From: Collybiopsis luxurians FD-317 M1
Lineage: Eukaryota; Basidiomycota; Agaricomycetes; Agaricales; Omphalotaceae
Reading direction: 5' to 3'
Assembly: GCA_000827265.1 (NCBI GenBank)
Contig: KN834753.1
Location: 464,686 to 528,685, forward strand
DNA length: 64,000 bases
Shown here one piece after another: positions 49,567 through 59,905 of this stretch; position 1 is the first letter of the stretch; each line of letters opens with the position of its first letter. A model generated the notes under the pieces. That model saw nothing but the letters and a program-made list of their open reading frames with translations, did no database searches and was not told the DNA's origin. The position numbers were made by a program, and so were the translations under genes.

Positions 49567-52500
49567 ATGCTCGAACCTGTCGCTGCGGTCATATTCAACA
49601 CTGTTCTTTCCGGTCGTTCTCATTTAGAACGCTTTATTCCCCTTCATTCTGTTGTGAAAATCGCTCACACAACCTCATCTCGATCGCTTTCTTCAAATTT
49701 CTTCAGCCCGCAGCCAAGACGCGTAAAGGGGAAAGCTAGAGCTACGGTGTCCCTAGATGACGAATACGACCCTTCTGTCCTTTTTTCTCGATGCTGGGAT
49801 TGGTCCTTGCAGAACAGGAACTCTATATCCGCTTACAGTGCGCTTCCTAACCTGATCTAGCATGCGAATTCTATAACTGACGCAATTTCACAGGGCGGAA
49901 CCAGGCAATTTTTATGAAAGATGCCTTTCATTCCAAACATAGGCTTCACAGGCGAACCAGTTTCTCGAGAGCACCTTCTATATCTGTTCATCGACATTCA
50001 CCTTCTCCTCGAACGTCGGGCCGTTTGGTCCAAGCCGTACAGAAACGCCATGCCTCTGGGATGACAGAGGCTTCTTCCCCGGATGATCCGTCTTTGGTTG
50101 CGTCGTCGTCATCTTCTAGTGCTGTCGGACGAGGCAATGATGCTCCAGCTGCCAGCTCCGCACGGGCTATTGAGAAGCTTCTAATTATAACAAAATCTCC
50201 AGAACTGATCGATCCAGACGAAGCTTGGTCGGCGTATGTTGATATTGAGAAGGCCAATGCCCTCTCTCGATTAACGGTCCAACAGCTTCTGACATTTGCC
50301 GACAAGATCTTCACTTTTGGTGACGCCCATTACAACTCACCCTCGGTGGAGCTCAGTCAATTATTTGTTTGGGGTGAGCGGGCTAAAACCCTCCTATCAA
50401 ATCTCGCTTTGCGTATAGCCCCTTATTCGCTGTATGACCATTGGTCAAAGTGCGCCATGGCCAGAGCAGCGGCACTGATGGGTCAAGTCGACGAATCTCT
50501 CTCATACATTCATGCCGCGCAAAAGATACCAGTAGACAGCAAGGACGTTCGGGTTCTGTGGACTTACAAAACCCTTGTCTTTTACATGTATCGATATTAC
50601 GATGCCACGCATGTTCTGACTATCCTGGCCAGGGAATGGCTTTCCGTAGGCTCATATGTACTCAAGTCGTCCGGCCAGTGGCATATAGGAGAGCATCAAT
50701 TCGTCGGTGCCTCCTTTCGGAAAGGTGTACAACGTCTTCTGTCTTGTATCCCGCGTCCTGCCGTCATTCTCTCCAGCCACTTCACCCACTGGGGCCCGGA
50801 ACTCTCGAAAAGGATAGGTGAACTGTTGATTGACTCGTATTGCAACAGTCGCCTTCCCCTACACGGTTTGGACACTTTTTACCAGCTCAAGAAATTGAAT
50901 GTTACGGTTCCCCTCGACACCCACCTCCGATTGATTCGCGCTCTGGTTAAAGAGGATACCCTGGGATTAGCGAAGGATCTATTCAGTCTGATTCCCCGCG
51001 GAACCACGTACAAATATTATCTCCAGACAGCGCTATATCTCTTTGCTCATTGCGGAGATCATCGGCGTGCCGAATCTTACTTCCATTCTTTGCATCTGCA
51101 GAATGCCACAAACGCGCAGGATATTGCGATGCTGATGCATGCATATGGCACTCAAGGTCTGACAGAAAGAGTGAGCATCATGTTCGATGATTTCTTTCCT
51201 ATCCAGTCGGACGGAACTCGTGCCAATAATCCAGAGATCCATCATTACGGTGTCGCAATTTATTCGTGCGCGAAGAGCGGGAAAATTGACGAAATCAATC
51301 GCTGGCTAGAAGAAATGGTCAAAGGTGGCCACAAACTCGGCATCGTTGTTTACAATATGATCATGCAGGCATTTGCCAGGTCTGGCAATATGAGTGCGCT
51401 TCGAGGAGTTCTGGAACAGCTCAAAGAAAGCAAGACCCCGCCCACGATCGTCACGTACGTTCAGCTGATGACTGCCCTGGCGCATAGGAGGGATATTGCC
51501 GGCGTGGAGGCATTGTACAAGGAAGCGGTCAAAGAGCGAGGACTCACCCCTAATATCCGAATGGTCAATACGCTGATGAATGCTCATGTCATGGCTGGTT
51601 CATGGAAGGGCGTCATTCGAGTCTTTGACTACATCCGTTCAGATGCTCATCCTAATATCCGGCTGACCATTGAAATCTATACCACACTGATCAAGGCCTA
51701 CGTTCTCATTGGCGCTCCGTTCTCCGTCGTCTCAAAGATCTTTTACCGATTGGAAGATCTCAACGTGAAAGCCGACTCGTACACTTTTGCTCTCTTGATC
51801 CAATCTGCATGCGATGCTGGCGAAATGGCTATCGCATCGGACATCTTTCACGAGATGGACAAAATTGCATCCTTCTGGGATTCTAACCTCAACATTGACG
51901 TTTATATACTGACCATCATCATGGCTGGATATCTTCGTTCCGGCAAACGGGAGCAAGCGAGGTCTGTATACGACGAAATGGTTAAACGTAAAATTCAACC
52001 AACCGCTGTCACTTTTAGTGTCATGCTCACGTCGTACGCAAATCAGCGGTCGGAAGAGGCCTTGAAAATTGCGGAAGAGTTCATCAATAATCTGATGGAG
52101 GTTCCCGAAAGACCTTGGGCTACTCTGCCGTATGGTAAACCTTCCGCTCTCGAGCTCGTCTACGGTCCTGTCTTGGAAGGATATGCCAGGATGCGTCACG
52201 CAGAGGATATCGAAAGGCTACAGGAGCAATACTTTGAGGCAGGTGGAGTCGAGTCTCTCGGAACACTTACTGCACTATTCGACGTCTATCGGCGGACGCT
52301 GCAGATCGACAAAGTGAAGGAAATGTGGCCCGCGATCTTTGCTCTTGGTGTAGAACACGTCAAAGAACGGCCGGTGTCTGTGTTGGATGTCAGCAAGCAC
52401 GATCCGACAGCCGACCGTCTTCTCAACAACATCCTCTGTGTTCCACTGTCGATATATATCGATGCTTTGTCCACCGCCGGAGAACACGAGGAAATCGCGC

Positions 52501-53195
52501 GTGTCTGGAAAGCTTTCCAGGATCAGGGCTTTTCTTTCGATGCCCACAATTGGAATCACCTCGCTGTTGCCCTGGTCCGTGCTGGTCAATTAGAAAGGGC
52601 GTTCCAGATCGTCGAGAACGTCATCTTGCTTTATCAGGACCAGGCACGAGAGCTTATCGCTTCCCGGAATACAAAACCTAAAACGCCGCTTCTGTTCAAT
52701 CCAGATATTCTTGACGACGAAGACGAGGAACTAGACCCTACTGTGTTGGAATCTCAGGCTCAGCTTCGGCAGAGTCCTAACAGGCGGCTGAAAAACATCA
52801 AACAGAACAAACGTCGAGCAATGCGACATATCGAGGAGGAAGAAGAAACCCACCAGGATGATGTTGTGTGGCCTATGCATGTCTTACACCAGATATCCCC
52901 TGCTTGGAACGTATGGAAGATTCACAGCGCCGTTCTGCGTTTTTTCCTCAAAGCAATAGAGGACCTTCGTCAAGGATACTTGCCGCGTCCGGTCCAGCGA
53001 CGTCAAGAAACTAAGTATGTAGAAGAAGAGTACAAGGAGGACGACGAAGAGACGAGAGAAGCAGCAACTGAACTACTTCGGCGGTTATATGCAGAGTACC
53101 CACGGACACATAAAGTGTTGCACGACTTTGAAGAGAGGCAAAGGCGGAAGTTGGGGTGGAGGTACAGTCAGAAGTATGAGTATGGACGCGGTTAG
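49567..53195 (+). CDS. Large pentatricopeptide-repeat (PPR) protein, likely mitochondrial
   Basis: PPR proteins bind organellar RNA and act in processing, stability or translation. The first exon from MLEPVAAVIFNTVLSG contains many Arg/Ser residues (TTSSRSLSSNFFSPQPRRVKGKAR), in keeping with a mitochondrial targeting sequence. A 56-nt intron (49838-49893) joins RRNQAIFMKDAFHSKHRLHRR. The rest is one exon of over 1,090 codons. PPR-type 35-residue helical hairpins are clear at about 51240-52080. Examples are HYGVAIYSCAKSGKIDEINRWLEEM, VYNMIMQAFARSGNMSALRGVLEQL, NTLMNAHVMAGSWKGVIRVFDYI and YILTIIMAGYLRSGKREQARSVYDEM. The C-terminus is acidic then basic, ending RYSQKYEYGRG with TAG at 53193-53195. 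About 1,190 residues in total. The RNA target is unknown. Confidence 0.9.
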
Positions 53196-53916
53196 CTCTG
53201 TGGGACGATTGTCATTCTGTGGACGACTTTAACGTGTTCCGCGTATAATGTTCCCGTGGTTCATCTCACCGCGCACGCAGCCGGGTACTCTGGCCCGACC
53301 CGCCACAGCTAAAGCGGTCTTCAGCCAGAACTAATTGGTTCGGGCCCGAGTACGAGATTGCGTCCTTTGGGTTGGAAGAAGAATAAAAGACCCGACCCCT
53401 GCTACATACATACGCTCACCGTGACAAGTTGGAGTGCGAGTGAGCGCGTTCTAACCTTAATTAAGCCTATTATTTACAGTACAAGGGAAAAGATTGTATG
53501 ATATACAAGTTTTTGAATAATCCGTGGTGCGCATGGCGAGAATCCAAGAGAATCCAAGGGAGTGGTAATTCACCTGAAATTTCTCGTAGCGAGAACTTGG
53601 ATAATGTCGGCGGCCGACAAGAGAGGCGGGTGGCAGTGCGATCAGCAGTACAGACAGGTTGAAACTGAACTTTGTGTGCAGCGAATTTATGCAGCAATGA
53701 GTTGTCTTGAACGTCTAGACTCTACTGGAACACTGAAGAGAGCAAGTCTATTGTATGGAAAAATACAATAACCCGGACAAAAAGATCTATATACAGCATT
53801 TCGTGATTGGAGGTGGCAGACAGCCTTGGTGACCCGAAACTCTGGAACCACTCTTTTTCTCTTCCTTATACTCTCATCTGGTCTCCAACCGTCTTATACT
53901 CTCCCCTGTCGGAGGC
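53196..53916. other. Intergenic region PPR / velvet gene
   Basis: 721 bp without a gene. It has an imperfect inverted repeat at 53285-53353 just downstream of the PPR gene. TATA-like AT-rich sequence lies near 53785-53800, and a pyrimidine-rich stretch at about 53850-53910 precedes the velvet ATG. Confidence 0.5.
53285..53353. repeat. Imperfect 17-bp inverted repeat
   Basis: GTACTCTGGCCCGACCC (53285-53301) pairs with GGTTCGGGCCCGAGTAC (53337-53353), 15 of 17 positions complementary, around a 35-nt loop. It lies 90 bp beyond the PPR stop codon and could form a stable 3' hairpin. Confidence 0.6.
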
Positions 53917-55329
53917 ATGATCCAGCAAACCAACGCCCGACAACGTCATGGGCCGTCTACCACTCTCGATGGACCAGAAGAATGGGGTCAATGGTCTGGT
54001 CGAAAGTTGGTTAAAATCTACTCTGATCTTGGTCTCTTTTACTGATGTTTCTTAGATTCTACTCACTTGAAGTTATTCAGCACCCTTTGCGCGCCAGAAT
54101 GTGCGGTTTTGGTGACAAAGATCGGCGTCCATTGGCCCCAGCGGCGGTCGCAAAGATGATCGTTCGGAGGGACGATAATAGTCTCGTTGACGTCGAGTCA
54201 GTCTTATCTTATCTAATTTTCTAGGTCCTCCGTCTCATCCTCCAACAGTGATATAGACTGTTCCTTCTTCCTTGTCACTGTTGACCTTTGGTCTGCCGAT
54301 GGAAAGCAGGAGATGAATTTGGTATTACATCCTTCCTCGGCTGATCGTTATGTTCCTCCCACTCCCCAGACCGCCCCAAATACGACGAAGGCTAGACGTA
54401 GAGGTGTCACTACATCTTCCATGGGTCCCCCAACTTCCTCCGGTCCAAGTCCAAATCCTATATCTTCTATACCTTCTACGCCAACCCTTGACCCTCCATT
54501 CACACCAACAAATCCACCCACGTGGGGATATCCTTCTTGGTCTCAGAATGAAAATAACAACAGTGAGATGGGCTACAGACCGTGGAATAACCCAATTAAT
54601 ACTGATCCTAACGTTTGGGCCCAACAAGCGTTCCATTATGATTATTCGAACGCACAAGGACATCCTTCAATGTATAGCCCTTCTCCATCAGTCCCGTCCA
54701 TGGGACCGTCTCCTTCAATCAATCTTCGCCCGTCTTATCCACCTTCACATACCAATTTTTCTCCGACTGTACCTTCCATTCCATCAACTCCTGCCCCTGC
54801 TCCGTCAATCGCTCTCCCACGCCATACCTACACCCGTACCCTGGTAGGACCTCTCTCAGCCAATGCAACTCGTCTTCTTGATGAACATCGCAAACCGGGT
54901 GTATTCTTCCTATTTCAGGATCTTTCAGTTCGCACGGAAGGATCCTTCCGACTACGAATGCGTTTAATGAATATCGGTAAATACCCTGCACCAGAAGCTG
55001 GCGCGACCGGTGTGATGACCATCGACGATGACGATGGAAGGCATGGTCCTCCAGGAGTTGCTCCTGTGCTGGCGCAGGTTTATACCGAGCCATTCACAGT
55101 TTACAGCGCGAAACGGTTTCCCGGTGTGCCAGGTACATTAGCCGGTCTTTCTTTCCCACAGCCATTGACATGTCTTCTTCTTCGTCTTGTAGATACTACT
55201 GCTTTATCCATCGCCTTTGGTAATCAAGGTCAGAAATTGCCTTTGCGCAATCGTCATGGAAGTACGTCCGGCAAACGACGACGACGTGGAGATGGAGAAG
55301 ATGATGGAAGTGGTGATGAAAGTGACTAA
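53917..55329 (+). CDS. Velvet-family regulator, VelB-like
   Basis: Velvet proteins are fungal NF-kB-like regulators that couple development, light response and secondary metabolism. Exon 1 (53917-54005) reads MIQQTNARQRHGPSTTLDG. Exon 2 starts the velvet domain with FYSLEVIQHPLRARMCGFGDKDRRPLAPAAV. Exon 3 continues DIDCSFFLVTVDLWSADGKQEM. A proline/serine-rich insert of about 160 residues (54350-54825) splits the domain. It resumes with YTRTLVGPLSANATRL, GVFFLFQDLSVRTEGSFRLRMRLMNIG, and YTEPFTVYSAKRFPGVPGTLAGL. A split velvet domain with such an insert is typical of VelB. The C-terminus holds a basic KRRRRGD patch then an acidic tail, TAA at 55327-55329. VelB normally pairs with VeA and VosA. 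Confidence 0.9.
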
Positions 55330-55648
55330 CGTTTCCCTTTGAAGGTTTCGGTTTTAATTTCTGTTTCGCTATGCATGTGCTGTGTCGATTTATCTCTTCT
55401 TGTCCAGATAACCTTATTCTTATTCCTTCGTCATTAAATGTTTGTATGTCGCGTACGTACTGCACTGTCATTCTTTTTTTTCTGTTCTGTACACCATTTT
55501 ATCTTGCTCTCTTTGCTGGCAAAACTGGAGCCGGTTGAGCTTTTAATCTCGCGACCAGATAACGTTTAGGTATGCTGCTCGCGCGTAAACAGGTATGCAA
55601 TAAATAGAATCTAATCCAATGTACAGATGCAGCCAATCGTAATTATAG
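55330..55648. other. Convergent intergenic region
   Basis: 319 bp, 3' flanks of the velvet and ArfGAP genes. No gene seen. Confidence 0.5.
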
Positions 55649-57243
55649 TTAGAAATCCTTCCACTCGTCGTCCCAATCGTTCTTTTTCGCTGCTGGCTTG
55701 GCAGCCGAGGCATTATTGGCAGCACTCGGAGGAGCCGACTGTAAAGCACTCGCAGAGTTTGGATCCGATGTTGCACTACCCCACCCATCGTGCCTGCCCC
55801 AGTAATCTGCGTCGTCGTCATGATAAAGCCCAGAAGTTTCTTCCTCCCCATATCCCGAGCTTACATGTCCGTAACCCTGATTTCGAGGCCCTCCGCCCAC
55901 ACTATTGACGAGACTACCGACTCTTTCCCCGACATCCACGCCAAGTTGCTTTCGGCTCCACTCGTTGGCTCCACTAGCCACCTGTCCTGCACGCTTCTGC
56001 GCCTCACCAAGAAAACCTTTCACGTTCCCCTGAAACTCCGGGTCTGTCACGCGTTCCATGCCAGGCTGTATAACACTCTCATTGATCGTACGGGAAGCGC
56101 CTACTACAGCACTCGAGAACAACGACCACCCTTTGGACAGCGCGCCCATGGGGTTCTCCTGTAAATCTTGGAACGTCGGTGCTGCACGACTCGAGAGCCC
56201 GTAAGATTCATTAGCAGATCCCGATGACGGCGCGGGGGTGCTTCCAAATCCAGTATACCTCCCTCCTTGTGAAGGAGGCAAGTCGAGGGGCCGACTAGCA
56301 TTGAGATGCCCGAGCGAAGCAAAATAATTCTCGTTTTCGGTCTTTTGGTCAAAGGCGCCGCTGCGGGAGAGGTCTGGAGTACCGGCATTACTTCCGATAC
56401 CGCTTCCACCTCCTCGCATCGATGCAGGGGAAGAAGCACCTGAAGATGAGCGGAGGGAGCTTCCGGTCATAGCACGGGAGGCTGTACGGGATTTGCGGAG
56501 GCCCTGAGCGGAGGATGGACGCTCAGGAGGTGAAGCTGCAGTGCCCTCGGGGGCAGGACTGGGTGACCAATCTTTTCCAGCCAGCATAGCGTCGAGCTAG
56601 ATCGCCATGATCAAAAAATAGAATTACTCGGAACATAGAAACTTTGTTTTTTTACCTTTTCCTTATATTGTGTCGCAGCCCAGCAATGGTAAGTATCATA
56701 CGTGCTTAGCGTGTCACTGTATCCTCCTTGCTCGACGGGGGTGTAAGATTTCAGGAAATCACGAAAAGGCGCGTTTCCCCCGAACTGTAGACAAGCCTGT
56801 CACACCAATTCAATGATGCATAGTTCGGAGATAACTAACCTGCATCCGTTTCACTTGGTCATCTTGCCACGAGTCCATCGATATTGAGCGTACAAAGCTA
56901 TCGCCAAGTCCTTAAAGTTAGAACCTCACATTGCTCGAAAAAGAAGATCGAAAACAGACCTGACACTGCACATCGCCGAGTCCTTTCGGGTTAGAACTAG
57001 ATAATGATTTGAAAAGGAAATCGAGAACGGACTGGACACCGAATCCTCTATGAACACCTGCGCATTGCAGACAGATGAATGTTCCAAAACTAGCCAGAAG
57101 TAAATCTCGGCACGTGCGACAGATGGAATTCCAGCTCACCTTAACGAAGCCCATTGCGGGTTAGGATTTGTACAGTCACAACATACTTTATTCTTTAAAT
57201 CTTCCCGTTTGGAAAGTTCCATTAATGTTTTCTTGTGATCCAT
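55649..57243 (-). CDS. ARF GTPase-activating protein (Gcs1/ArfGAP1-type)
   Basis: ArfGAPs stimulate GTP hydrolysis by Arf1 and help uncoat COPI vesicles. The start MDHKKTLMELSKREDLKNK leads to the C4 zinc finger, split by introns: VCCDCTNPNPQWASL then FGTFICLQCAGVHRGFG. Joined with the acceptor at about 56917 it continues LGDSFVRSISMDSWQDDQVKRMQ, the canonical length. FGGNAPFRDFLKSYTPVEQGGYSDTLSTYDTYHCWAATQY matches the rest of the domain. The following about 310 residues are Ser/Gly/Ala-rich with two amphipathic segments (LGHLNASRPLDLPPSQGG, MGALSKGWSLFSSAVVGASRTI), like ArfGAP1 lipid-packing sensors. The tail KKNDWDDEWKDF is the typical W-based COPI/AP-binding end. TAA at 55649-55651. A tandem duplication covers the second intron. 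Confidence 0.88.
56900..57041. repeat. Tandem duplication, period about 72 bp, in the ArfGAP gene
   Basis: Copy 1 is 56900-56968 and copy 2 is 56972-57041; by eye roughly three quarters of positions match. Each copy starts ATCGCC(a/g)AGTCCTT, has GTTAGAAC in the middle and ends near ATCGA(a/g)AAC(a/g)GAC. On the coding (-) strand each copy carries an acceptor-like and a donor-like site. Confidence 0.8.
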
Positions 57244-57613
57244 GATGTATTCTGAGTTGGATGGTCTAGATTGCAATTATTCCTTCTAGCTGACGTGTAG
57301 ACTTCGCGTAGAGTGATGATAATGACTTGTGTGTCGCTGAGCCGTTGATTAGATTGAATTTTGGGTGAAAAGTAAACAGCGAGATAGAGGAACAGAAACA
57401 GAATATAAACAGGCGCGAAAAGGTAATTTTTTCAACAAAGGCTGTGGGTTGATGAAGCAAGTTTCAGTGCTTGCAGGAGCGTTCTTTGCGTGGGAGTATC
57501 AATCTGATCCGGCGTGATTTTGTTGCCCGGCTCACTCCCATTTCCAGCTGCGGCGCAATTCTCAAGTGTACAGTTGCTATTACAAAATCCTGTAGCACAG
57601 TTCATATAATTCA
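57244..57613. other. Intergenic region ArfGAP / MCCB
   Basis: 370 bp between the ArfGAP start and the MCCB stop, containing the ArfGAP promoter and the MCCB 3' UTR. No supported gene. Confidence 0.5.
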
Positions 57614-59788
57614 TTACATCCTAAACACCCCAAAGCCTGTTCCATTTCCATCCCATGTCGTCGACCTCCCTCTCGCATGCCTATTCGAAGGTTCCCTGGA
57701 AGCGAGCGCCAATCCCAATCCAACGACGTCTCGAGTCTCCGTAGGCCTGATTATCCCGTCGTCCCAAAGTCGAGCTGTTGAGTAAAGAGCTGTCGACTGA
57801 CCCTCAATCTCCGATTTGAGGGTAGCATGCTGGCTGGGATCTTTTGATACAGAAGTCATTACTTGTGAAAGCTGACTGGATCCCATTACACCAATTCTCG
57901 CGTTCTATGGCCAAGGTACCCATCAGTATGTTCTCTGATCATTACTGGTGAATATCTTGACTCACTGGCCACATCCATAAGAATCTTGGAGAGTACTGAT
58001 CGGGAAGATTAAAATTGTAGTGACAGCTTCGTGCGGGAAAGAGTTGACTTACAGCGCGTCCAGCCATGCCTATATTGTGTTTATTAAAACGGCAAAGGTA
58101 GGACAGAAAAAGTATGCTAACCGTAATTTCCAGCTCCAAAACTGCCACCGACGACAACAGTCAATTTTGGAACGTCTGCACATGCTACTGCCCGGACCAT
58201 CTTTGCACCTGAAGAGAGATTCATCTGGTAACAATCACCGTGGCTAGAATATTCGGATATTCGCACCATCTTTAGCGATTCCTCCTTTTTCGGCCTTACT
58301 TCCGACCATGTATCCAGCTACGTTAACCAAGAACAGCAATGGTATCTGCCTTTGAGAACATAGCAGAATGAACTGAGTAGCTTTGAGGGCCGAAGGTGAA
58401 AAGAGAATGCCGTTGTTTCCGATGATACCCACGGGATAGCCGTGTATGTGAGCAAAACCCTGACGAACATCAGCAATTTGAAGGGTAGAATGCACACAAT
58501 CCTACCGTGACGATACTTGAGCCGTAATCTTTCTTGAACTCCCTGAACCGACTGCCATCTACGACCCGAGCAATTATATCGCGCATGTCAAAAGGTTGCC
58601 TAACATCCGTGCCAACGATCCCATGCAACTCTTCCGCAGAGTATAAAGGATCCTCCGCTTTGATTTCCGGAGGTGCACTTGTGTATCTAGCTTTACCTAG
58701 ATTTCTGACAATCTCCCTAACACGAGAAATAGCCTCCTGGTCATCTCGGGCAAGGGCGTCTGTGACACCACTTTCGGTTGAGTGCATTCTCCCTCCACCA
58801 AGAGACTCGTCATCAATTTCCTCTCCGGTAGCAGCTTTGACGAGGGGAGGTCCAGCAAGGAAGATCCGGCCTTGGTTTTGAACAATCACATTCTCATCTG
58901 CAAGGGCTGGTACATAAGCGCCACCAGCTACTGAAATACCGTGTATGGAGGATATCTGTGGGATGCCCAGTGCAGACATTTGCGCCTGGTATGATCACTG
59001 AAATGATGTAGCTTGTACGTCAATGCTGAACGCGACATACCATGTTATAAAAGATCCTTCCGAAATGTTCTTTATCTGGAAATACGTTGGCTTGGTGGGG
59101 TAGCGCAGCGCCTCCGGATTCAACTGTGTCGAAGTATATGATGAAAGCGAAATCTGGGAGTACCGGGGCTACTCACCGATATAGATACAAGGCAATCCAT
59201 GCTCTCGTGCGATTTCTTGCGCTCGCAGTTGTTTCTTTACCTGGAGAGAGAGAAATGCGGACCTCGGATGCTTGGAGTATGGAGTTCAAGTGGTACTTAC
59301 GGTCAATGGATAATACGAGCCTCCTTTCACGGTCGCATCATTGACAATGACCATACATTCGCGTCCAGATATCCGGCCTATGCCAGTGATAAGACCTGCG
59401 CCAGGTATATAATCTGAGTAAACGTCTTCTGCAGCGAGAGGTGAAAGCTCCAAAAATGGGGAATGTGGATCGAGTAAAAGAGAGAGTCTGGGATTTCGGA
59501 GTCAATATTTGAATAGGGATTAAGTGATTTGATATACCGTTCTCGAGGCAGCAGTTTTCCTCGACTCTTCATTCGTTTCTGAGCCTCGACACCTCCACCT
59601 AATCTTGCTCGGCCAGTCTTTGCCTCCAACTCCGCAATCAGGTTGTCCATTGCCTGTTTCTTGGCGAGGAACTCGGGCGAGCTTGCGCTGAGCAAAGAGG
59701 GTAGAATATTTTCATGATAGTTTCTCCTACTGGTTATGAGATTCAACTGCCGTATAGCTTGTTTTCTTGCTGCAGTCCTGAGGAACAT
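57614..59788 (-). CDS. Methylcrotonoyl-CoA carboxylase beta subunit, mitochondrial
   Basis: This is the carboxyltransferase half of 3-methylcrotonyl-CoA carboxylase in leucine degradation; it moves CO2 from biotin on the alpha subunit to the substrate. The N-terminus [25 protein letters not shown] is a typical mitochondrial presequence. Characteristic blocks are [65 protein letters not shown] (read as [12 protein letters not shown] here), and [48 protein letters not shown] and [21 protein letters not shown] follow, then [32 protein letters not shown]. The final GFGVFRM is the conserved end, TGA at 57614-57616. About nine introns. It diverges from MLH3 across 117 bp. The frame appears intact. 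Confidence 0.95.
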
Positions 59789-59905
59789 GGTATGCGATGC
59801 GGGGAAAGGTTGTTGGGCGCTAATTCTGAACGCGTTAGATCCGGGCAGTCACCTCCGCGGAACTCTGACGCCATCATTTTTTTTCAACTGCCTCGATGAC
59901 CTCCA

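Noticed and set aside
52275..52681. Overlapping frames on both strands inside the PPR gene
   Set aside because: The continuous PPR frame accounts for the region; the others show no domain.
53337..53360. B-box-like GGTTCGGGCCC suggesting a tRNA
   Set aside because: No A box at the right distance and no cloverleaf; the sequence is an arm of an inverted repeat.
57432..57614. Cysteine-rich 60-codon frame on the - strand right after MCCB
   Set aside because: It lies in the probable 3' UTR of MCCB and has no signal peptide or conserved motif.
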